Shown: positions 58,206-64,000 of the stretch, in pieces
Layout of the letters: the number at the start of each line of letters is the position of its first letter
Numbering within the stretch: position 1 is the first letter of the stretch
Assembly: GCF_014203855.1 (NCBI RefSeq)
Contig: NZ_JACHJV010000002.1
Span: forward strand, 124,001 to 188,000
Length of the DNA stretch: 64,000 nt
Source: Kitasatospora kifunensis
Lineage (GTDB): Bacteria; Actinomycetota; Actinomycetes; Streptomycetales; Streptomycetaceae
Direction: 5' to 3'
Notes under the pieces: model-generated
The model's input: only the letters and a program-made list of their open reading frames with translations
Told to the model about the DNA's origin: nothing
The model's database searches: none
Made by a program: the position numbers and the translations under genes

Positions 58206-59594
58206 CTACTCCCGCATGGGCAGAATACGGAGAGCGATGACGGTCCCGTCGTCGCCGAACGAGACCGGGCCCCACTTCGGGGCTGTCGTTCCGCTCGGTA
58301 TGTCATCGCGTTGTGCGTAGGCTCGGCGACGGTACGCTTCGATCTCTCCTTCGACCAAGTGTTCGTACAGGTCCTTTTTCATCCCGGAGAACGCTTCAAC
58401 GCGGATACCGCCGAGACGGAAGACCTGATCCGTGCCGACAAACGTGACAGAGTCGAATTCGTGCCTTGCGTCGTGCACGCTGGATGAGCCGGCGAAGGTG
58501 CGTTGCTTGTAGTGCTTCTGGCCCTGGTCGTCCGTCAGGTATTGGGCGATCTCAGGACCTGCGCCTGCGAAGGCCAGCTGACTCGCGGCCCCGACACGTG
58601 CGAGTACTTGACCGAACCAGGCGGCATGAGCCGGAGGAATGAAGAACCCGTCTTGAATCCGTGCTGCACGGCCCTCGGCGGACGGGACTTTTACGGAGTT
58701 GGCGTATGGGGGATTCCGCTTTGAGAGCACGGCGTCCGCGCTCTTGGGGCCGGTTGCGGGCCGCGTGGGAAGCAGCCCCGCTCCGTCGGCTTGGAGGGCG
58801 TTGATCGTGATGCCTTCTCTGGCGAGTAGCTCGGTCGACATCAGGAGGCACGGCGTGGCGTTCCACTCGACGAGGTGAAAGTGTTCAGCACGCTCCGCGC
58901 CCCTGGCCAGCTGGCCGAATGCTGAGCGATCGGCCGTGCTGGTGCGCTTGGTGGCGACCTGGTGATTTCCGTTGACTGTGACGGCGAAGACACGGGAGGG
59001 CTCGCCCGGTTGCCATGCTTCGATGAAGTAGTCGGGTCGTGGTCGCGCTCCCAAGGTCGGTCGGGGGCCAGAGCGCGCGAAGCCCGCCAAGAGCACGGCC
59101 TCTGCGTCCACTGTCGACAGCAGGCAGTCGGGGAAGCGGTTGCGAACCGCTCGTTCTGCAACCGCGAGTCCGAATGCGCGGCCCAACTCTCTCGCCTGCA
59201 TGGCCCGATACGATTGTTCGGGACTCAGGCCCTCCTCCGTGAGTGCCAAACGTCCGTGAGCATCGGGGGCCAGCGCCTCGCAGTACTTGAGGGCCTGCCA
59301 CTGTTCGGCCAGGCCCCTGCCGCGTCCCTGGCGGGCGAGGGTCGTTGCCCGTGCGAGAACGCCGAGCAACTCCCATGGAGTGGCGGCCAGATCGCCGCGG
59401 TCGCTGTGCGGCAGCGGGCCGAGGCCGGCCTTCCGACGGGGCGGCTCGCTTCCGCCGTTCTTCGCCCGCTTCCGCTTCCGGTCGATGGCTGCTGCCGACT
59501 TCTCCATGCTCACCACGAGCCCTGCCGAGGAAGCGACATGCACGGGCAGTGGTTGACGCAGCCGGGCCAGGATTTCTTCAGTGGATGCTCGCAT
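58206..59594 (-). CDS. Unrecognised 462-aa protein
   Basis: ATG at 59592-59594 (MRASTEEILARLRQPLPVHV). Lower GC than its neighbours. Segments: a basic KKRKRAKNGG-like linker (DRKRKRAKNGG), helical ELGRAFGLAVAERAVRNRFPDC, a strand-rich part PRPDYFIEAWQPGEPSRVFAVTVNGNHQ and AEHFHLVEWNATPCLLMSTELL that faintly resembles a nuclease-like core without the expected Lys, and a C-terminal GVRVEAF-type region. No signal peptide or membrane helix. It lies beside an IS630-type element and is probably acquired. Confidence 0.6.
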   Translation of the reverse strand: MRASTEEILARLRQPLPVHVASSAGLVVSMEKSAAAIDRKRKRAKNGGSEPPRRKAGLGPLPHSDRGDLAATPWELLGVLARATTLARQGRGRGLAEQWQALKYCEALAPDAHGRLALTEEGLSPEQSYRAMQARELGRAFGLAVAERAVRNRFPDCLLSTVDAEAVLLAGFARSGPRPTLGARPRPDYFIEAWQPGEPSRVFAVTVNGNHQVATKRTSTADRSAFGQLARGAERAEHFHLVEWNATPCLLMSTELLAREGITINALQADGAGLLPTRPATGPKSADAVLSKRNPPYANSVKVPSAEGRAARIQDGFFIPPAHAAWFGQVLARVGAASQLAFAGAGPEIAQYLTDDQGQKHYKQRTFAGSSSVHDARHEFDSVTFVGTDQVFRLGGIRVEAFSGMKKDLYEHLVEGEIEAYRRRAYAQRDDIPSGTTAPKWGPVSFGDDGTVIALRILPMRE

Positions 59595-59841
59595 GAGCCG
59601 CAACGGTAGGAATGGGGGGCGGGGCGCACGCAAGTGCGCATGGTGCGAACGGTGCGGTATTCGGCCATCTGAAAGTCTGTCAGGGTGTGCCGAGCCACGA
59701 TAGGTGTCACCAATGGTGGCTCATGACCTTGGGCGCTGAGCCGGTCGGCTCGCGCTAGTGCCGCATCAGGCAACGTTCGCCCCGTCGTGACGTGTCGCCC
59801 GGTTGCTGTGCCGGGCGGCACCGGACCGTCAGAATGATCAC

Positions 59842-60975
59842 GTGGCTGAACGCGTGCGGGTCCGTGAGATCGATGACGACGAGGGAAGACGGCTGCTGCG
59901 GATCGTGCGCCGGGGCACCGGATCGGTGGTGACCTGGCGACGGTCCCAGATGGTGCTGCTCTCCGCCCAGCGCATGCCCGTGGCGAAGATCGCCGAGGTC
60001 ACGTTCACCAGCACGGACCGGGTCCGCGACGTGATCCACAACTTCAACACGGACGGCTTCGACTCGCTCTACCCGAAGTACAAGGGCGGCCGGCCCAGGA
60101 CGTTCACCCTTCCCGAGCGGCGCGAGATCAAGAAGATCGCCAAGTCCAAGCCGGCCGAGCACGGCCTGCCCTTCTCGACCTGGAGCCTGGCCAAGCTGGC
60201 CGACTTCCTGGTCGCCGAGGGGGTGGTCGACGACATCAGCCACGAGGGCCTTCGGATCCTGCTCCACCAGGAGGGCGTGTCGTTTCAACGCGTGAAGACC
60301 TGGAAGACCTCCCGCGACCCCGACTACGCGACCAAGAAGGCCCGCGTCGAACACCTGTACGCGATCGCCGACGGCGAGGTCATACCCGAAGAAGGCGAAC
60401 CCGAAGTCGTCTTCTGCTTGGACGAGTTCGGGCCGCTCAACCTCCAACCGCATCCCGGCAGACAGTGGGCCGAACGCGGCGGCAGGCACAAGGACCCCGA
60501 CCGCGGGCCCAGGCCCCGCCAGCGGGCGACCTACACCCGACCGCACGGGGTCCGGCACCTGTTCGCCGCCTACGACCTCGCCAAGGACCAGCTCTACGGT
60601 CACATCAAGAAGACCAAGAACCGCTCCAAGTTCCTGGAGTTCTGCCGATACCTGCGCTCACTGCACCCCGCGGAGGTGCGGATCGCGATCGTCTGTGACA
60701 ACTACTCGCCGCACCTGACGACGAAACGGTGCCAGCGGGTCGGGACGTGGGCGGCGGCGAACAACGTCGAGATCGCCTACACCCCGACCAACAGCTCCTG
60801 GCTCAACCGGGTCGAGGCCCAGTTCACCGCCCTGCGCTACTTCGCCCTCGACGGCACCGACCACGCCAGTCACAAGGAACAGGGCAGCATGATCCGCCGC
60901 TACATCATCTGGCGGAACAAGCACGCCGCCGACGAGCGCCTACGCGAGGTCGTCACCAGGGCGAACGTCGCTTGA
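59842..60975 (+). CDS. IS630-family transposase
   Basis: 377 aa from GTG 59842. N-terminal winged-helix pair (RRSQMVLLSAQRMPVAKIAEVTFTSTDRVRDVIHNFN), then DDE domain: D194 (VFCLDEFGPL), D286 (IVCDNYSPH) and E325 (SSWLNRVEAQF). All three acidic residues are present, so it may be active. Inserts at TA. Confidence 0.95.
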   Translation: MAERVRVREIDDDEGRRLLRIVRRGTGSVVTWRRSQMVLLSAQRMPVAKIAEVTFTSTDRVRDVIHNFNTDGFDSLYPKYKGGRPRTFTLPERREIKKIAKSKPAEHGLPFSTWSLAKLADFLVAEGVVDDISHEGLRILLHQEGVSFQRVKTWKTSRDPDYATKKARVEHLYAIADGEVIPEEGEPEVVFCLDEFGPLNLQPHPGRQWAERGGRHKDPDRGPRPRQRATYTRPHGVRHLFAAYDLAKDQLYGHIKKTKNRSKFLEFCRYLRSLHPAEVRIAIVCDNYSPHLTTKRCQRVGTWAAANNVEIAYTPTNSSWLNRVEAQFTALRYFALDGTDHASHKEQGSMIRRYIIWRNKHAADERLREVVTRANVA

Positions 60976-61015
60976 CGCAGCGCCAATGCCGCATCGTGAC
61001 GCCGCCATCTGTCAG

Positions 61016-61645
61016 CTACTGCGAACTGCCGTCGTCGAGTCCGGCGATGACTCTGACATCCGCTTCGGACATGTCCAGGATCTCGGCGATCAGGCGGGCC
61101 TGTAGCAGATTCGGGTTGTGCCCGCGGCGGAGCATGTGGATGGTAGACATCGACAGTCCGGCGGCCCTGGCCATGTCCTTGACCGGAATCCCGCGCAGGT
61201 CCATCAACCCGGTGAGCACCCGTCCGAATGGATGCGGCTCCGACCGCCCGGCAGGGGCAACGGCCGGGCCGACGACAACGTCACCGATCTTGGCCTGGAA
61301 GCGGATCAGCCGGTCGCCCGTGAACCCGACCTTCGCGACGAACGGCAGGCTCTCGCCGTTGCCGGAGGCGACCGTTCCCGGGATCGACACCTCGGTGAAC
61401 CTCACGGCGGGATCGCAGAGGTGATCCCCAGTCTCTGTGGGAAGTCCCGGCTGGACGCGGTCGACTTTCCAGCCGCGGTTCCACCACGGAAGGTCCTGCA
61501 GCACCTCGTTGAAGAAGGGCGGCAGGACGGTCATGTCCACCAGGTCCGGAGGATGCTTCTGACCTACCCATATGACACCGGGCCAGTACCTCAGTGCCGC
61601 GATCACGTCCGCCGTCAGCGCGCGGTTGGCAGTCTCCACGGCCAC
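61016..61645 (-). CDS. XRE-family regulator inside the IS630 element
   Basis: 209 aa from the GTG at 61643-61645 (GGGGGAG upstream). N-terminal 130 residues of unknown fold (VIAALRYWPGVIWVGQKHPPDL, WWNRGWKVDRVQP). C-terminal helix-turn-helix RVLTGLMDLRGIPVKDMARAAGLSMSTIHMLRRG. The HTH at the C-terminus is unusual for XRE proteins. It is opposite to the transposase but parallel to the unknown 462-aa gene, so the two could once have been neighbours. Confidence 0.75.
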   Translation of the reverse strand: MAVETANRALTADVIAALRYWPGVIWVGQKHPPDLVDMTVLPPFFNEVLQDLPWWNRGWKVDRVQPGLPTETGDHLCDPAVRFTEVSIPGTVASGNGESLPFVAKVGFTGDRLIRFQAKIGDVVVGPAVAPAGRSEPHPFGRVLTGLMDLRGIPVKDMARAAGLSMSTIHMLRRGHNPNLLQARLIAEILDMSEADVRVIAGLDDGSSQ

Positions 61646-61708
61646 ACTCTCCCCCAGTCGATGGAGCAGTCTCCCATGACCAGGCAAACGTTGCCTGATG
61701 CGGCACTA

Positions 61709-62120
61709 GTTGTCACCAGTTGCTCGCGGTGCTTGTCACCTCGGGCGGATGCGCGTCCTTCCTGTCACGGTGGTTTTCCCTCGGATCGTGACCAGGGCTG
61801 CCGGTCATCTCGCTCGTGCGGGCTCAGGGGTCTCCGACCGGGACAGCGGTGACCACGGCATCGCCTCGCACTGTGAAAGCCCAGAAACCTGCGCTGGACC
61901 CCTGAGCGTAGGGGACTGACAGGGGCATGCCCTCAGGTCGGCCGCGTCACGCAGGCGTGCCGAGGCGACTGGGGGTACGAAGGCCATGCGCCGGAGTGTG
62001 TTCCGGCGCTTGCCACCTGTTCAGGACGCGTAGGGCGTGACAGGGCGCTCTTGAGAGCCCGAACCCGTCTGCCTGCAGTTGGACCGCCACCCGACCTCGC
62101 GGTCGCAGTGGAGGCCCCCG
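61709..62120. other. Gap without recognisable gene
   Basis: About 410 bp between the mobile element and the phosphatase. Frames are open but show no known family and no credible start. TTGTCACC-like repeats (61710, 61733) flank the element end. Confidence 0.5.
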
Positions 62121-62873
62121 TCACCGGGTGAGGCAGACGGCCAGCACGGTGGCGTCGTCCTGCTGGTCGATGACGGCGGCGGCGGCGACCAGCGCGTTCG
62201 CCAGCTGCTCGGGGTCGGGGCCGGTGGCCTGGCCGACTGCCGTGCGGGCGCCCTGCAGACCGCTGTCCAGGGGCAGCTCGGGCCCCTCCAGCAGGCCGTC
62301 GGTCAGCAGGGCGAGGCTGTCGACCCCCGCCAGGCTCTGGGTCTCCTGGGGGTACTCGGTGTCCGGGAGGACGCCCAGCGGCAGGCCGGGGGCCGGTGCC
62401 AGCAGGCGGGTGCCGCCGTCGGTGAGGCCGAGCACCGCGGGGACGTGTCCGGCGGTGGCGGTCGTCAGTTCGCGGCGCTCCAGGTCGAGCACGATGTAGG
62501 TGCAGGTGGTGAGCAGGGTGATGCCGAGGGAGTCCAGCAGCGAGTTGGTGGCGCTCAGTACCTGGCCGGGCTCGGCGCCGGTGCGGGCGAAGGTGCGCAG
62601 TGCGGTGCGCACCCAGCGCATGGTGGCGGCGGCCGCGGCGTCGTGGCCCTCGACGTCCCCGATGCTCAGGGCGCAGCGGCCGTCGGGCAGGGCGATGACG
62701 TCGTACCAGTCGCCGCCGTCCGTGGCGCCGGCCTGGGCGGGGGTGGAGCGGGCGGCCAGGCGCAGCCCGTCGACCTCGGGCAGCTGCGGCGCCGGGCGCT
62801 CGGCCGGCTGCTCGGGCAGTGCGTGGGCGTCGGGCGCCACGGTCTGCTGGAGCGTGCTGGTGGCGAGCGTCAT
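62121..62873 (-). CDS. SpoIIE/RsbU-type PP2C serine phosphatase
   Basis: 250 aa. AGATDGGDWYDVIALPDGRCALSIGDVEGHDAAAAATM (metal-binding Asp and GD-x-x-GH), TCTYIVLDLERRELTTATAGHVPAVL, LPLGV and LALLTDGLLEG, with QQDDATVLAV at the end: a stand-alone PP2C-type phosphatase domain without PAS/GAF sensors. Such enzymes dephosphorylate anti-sigma-factor antagonists. The leader is a GGGGAC tandem repeat. Confidence 0.92.
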   Translation of the reverse strand: MTLATSTLQQTVAPDAHALPEQPAERPAPQLPEVDGLRLAARSTPAQAGATDGGDWYDVIALPDGRCALSIGDVEGHDAAAAATMRWVRTALRTFARTGAEPGQVLSATNSLLDSLGITLLTTCTYIVLDLERRELTTATAGHVPAVLGLTDGGTRLLAPAPGLPLGVLPDTEYPQETQSLAGVDSLALLTDGLLEGPELPLDSGLQGARTAVGQATGPDPEQLANALVAAAAVIDQQDDATVLAVCLTR

Positions 62874-62890
62874 GGGGGGCTTCCAATCGT

Positions 62891-62944
62891 CCGGGGACGG
62901 GGACGGGGACGGGTCCGGGTCCGGGGATGGGGGCGGGGACGGGG
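62891..62944. repeat. GGGGAC/GGGTCC hexamer repeats
   Basis: CGGGGA repeated three times, GGGTCC twice and further G-runs directly before the phosphatase gene, a G-rich strand that could form quadruplexes. Confidence 0.8.
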
Positions 62945-63148
62945 CTGCGGGCGGGGTTGCGGCTTCGTCCTGGTGCTTCCATCGTCTTGGGCCGGCCCCT
63001 GCCCGGGCATCCACCGATCGGCTGACGGGAGGGGGGAGAACCCGCCCGACCTGCGGTGTTGCGTGTCCGGGCCGGGTAACGTCCGGTGCATGACGTGCCA
63101 GCTCCGGTCGGCTGCCGGCCGCGCGCTCCCGCCGCCGGGGCGTCGCCC

Positions 63149-64000
63149 GTGACCACCCGGTGGCGGGAACTCCAGCTCAGCGCCACGGCCGGTCAGTCGG
63201 TGCTGTTCGTCGCCTGGCTGCGGCTGCTGATGTTCGTCCCGCTGCTGCTGTCCGGGCTGAGCGCGGGCGACCACGTGCACAGCCCCTGGTTCGGCGTGCT
63301 GCTCGCGCTCTACGCGCTGTGGGCGATCGTGCGCCTGGTGTGGCTGTCCCGCGGCGGGGCGCCGGACGTGCGCGCCACCTGGTGGGCGGCCGCGATCGAC
63401 CTGGTGGCCATCTCGGTGCTGTCGATCCTCGCCGGTGGCGAGGACTCCGAGGTTCGGTTCGCCCTCTACGTGCTGCCCATCGCCAGCATCCTGTGGCTGC
63501 TGCCCCGGGTCACCGTGCTGCTGACCGTGGTCTGCGCGGCGGCCTACGCGCTGGTGCTGGTACCCCAGTTGATCACCGACCGGGTTCCCCAGCTGTGGCC
63601 GCTGGTGGTGGACGAGGCCTATCTGCTGTGGAACGCGGCGGCCTGCGTGCTGATCGTGGTGCTGCTGGCCCGCCGGACCCGGCGGGTGGCCGAACTGCTG
63701 GACGGGCAGGAGCTGTTGCTCCAGGACGCGCTGGCGGCGGAGACTCGCGAGCGGGCCGAGCTCGCGGACACGCTGCACGACGGCGCGGTGCAGGACCTGT
63801 TGGCCGCGCTGCACGAGCTGGAGGAGGCCGAGGAGAGTGCCCCCTCGGCCGCGCTGTCCCGGGCGGAGGGGGAGGTGCGCCGGGTGGTGCGGGAGATGCG
63901 TGAGGTGATCTTCGACCTGCACCCGCAGGTGTTGCAGGCCGCCGGGCTGGAGGCGGCCCTGCGCAGCGCCGGGGAGCGCTTCGCCCGGCGCGGCGGCTTC
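63149..64000 (+). CDS. NarL-type sensor histidine kinase (cut by window edge)
   Basis: 284 residues visible. Five to six membrane segments (LFVAWLRLLMFVPLLLSGL, WFGVLLALYALWAIVRLVWL, and more to residue 180), then HisKA_3: ETRERAELADTLHDGAVQDLLAALHEL with the phosphoacceptor His in LHDG. The ATPase domain is beyond the edge. The GTG overlaps the TGA of a 20-codon ORF starting at 63090 (ATG), a possible leader peptide. A LuxR-type partner is expected downstream. Confidence 0.9.
   Translation, partial: MTTRWRELQLSATAGQSVLFVAWLRLLMFVPLLLSGLSAGDHVHSPWFGVLLALYALWAIVRLVWLSRGGAPDVRATWWAAAIDLVAISVLSILAGGEDSEVRFALYVLPIASILWLLPRVTVLLTVVCAAAYALVLVPQLITDRVPQLWPLVVDEAYLLWNAAACVLIVVLLARRTRRVAELLDGQELLLQDALAAETRERAELADTLHDGAVQDLLAALHELEEAEESAPSAALSRAEGEVRRVVREMREVIFDLHPQVLQAAGLEAALRSAGERFARRGGF

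Larger units (their letters stand above)
59756..61708. mobile_element. IS630-type element with passenger regulator
   Basis: Perfect 20-bp terminal inverted repeats GTGCCGCATCAGGCAACGTT at 59758-59777 and (inverted) 61687-61706, each flanked by TA (59756-59757 and 61707-61708), the target duplication of the IS630/mariner group. Inside are the transposase and an oppositely oriented XRE gene. A degenerate inner inverted repeat overlaps the transposase stop (about 60958-60984), where a normal element would end. Confidence 0.8.

Noticed and set aside
61281..61706. Second minus-strand frame over the XRE gene
   Set aside because: Shadow frame; only the 61016-61645 frame gives a helix-turn-helix.

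Overview
The window is high-GC actinobacterial DNA, most likely from a Streptomycetaceae genome (Streptomyces/Kitasatospora type). The evidence is strong third-position GC bias, many GTG starts, GTGA/ATGA start-stop overlaps, a mycothiol-dependent-type enzyme, an orphan MbtH, cobalamin riboswitches and two identical initiator tRNA genes. It reads as an accessory or arm region: many small transport and metal-handling operons, several decayed genes, two mobile elements and a MITE-like hairpin. No rRNA, CRISPR array or prophage was seen.

Layout. 0-2 kb: a cytochrome P450 (cut by the window edge) behind a drug-efflux MFS gene with a perfect palindromic operator. 2.2-6.9 kb: copper locus with CopA ATPase, a small Met-motif membrane protein, an ECF sigma factor, a divergent zinc-finger anti-sigma protein and a Met/Gly-rich membrane protein. 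7-12.2 kb: a Tat-exported ferritin-like protein, then zinc-free paralogues of ribosomal proteins L31, L33, L28 and S14 with two COG0523 GTPase-family proteins, the first lacking every nucleotide-binding motif. 12.3-20.4 kb: acetamidase, a scar of two fused transporter remnants, a membrane glycosyltransferase, a MDMPI-family enzyme, an AraC regulator, tRNA-fMet, a response-regulator remnant, an SDR and a thioesterase remnant. 20.4-23.3 kb: Zur-box-controlled ZnuA-like lipoprotein, a Fur/Zur-type regulator, a His-rich protein and a CzrA/SmtB-type ArsR sensor. 23.3-35.4 kb: a cobalamin regulon with riboswitch-controlled BtuCDF-type importer, NiCoT cobalt/nickel permease and metE. Between the last two lie a Ro60/TROVE gene, a tandem array of Y-RNA-like transcripts and a membrane-anchored Mrr-type nuclease.

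35.4-42.3 kb: Rox-like rifampin monooxygenase with a rifamycin-associated element, a protease-inhibitor-like secreted protein coupled to a membrane protein, orphan MbtH, a DUF6087-like protein, a TnpB element with its omegaRNA, and debris of a RiPP precursor, a regulator and a CHAT protein. 42.6-49.6 kb: one operon for PreQ0 (7-cyano-7-deazaguanine) with QueC, QueD, QueE (frameshifted) and FolE, preceded by a 2OG-Fe(II) oxygenase, a methyltransferase and an ATP-grasp ligase and followed by an MFS exporter. This is the best candidate for an undescribed natural-product pathway. 49.6-57.5 kb: FUSC-family protein, a 169-bp MITE-like palindrome, an MprAB-like two-component system, two universal stress proteins, a second tRNA-fMet and an HtrA-type protease. 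57.5-64 kb: an AraC remnant, an unrecognised 462-aa protein, an IS630-type element that appears to carry an XRE regulator as passenger, a SpoIIE-type phosphatase and the start of a NarL-type sensor kinase.

Recurring themes are metal homeostasis (Cu, Zn, Co/B12), RNA-level control, at least nine gene remnants, and intergenic spacers built from 6-14 bp tandem repeats.
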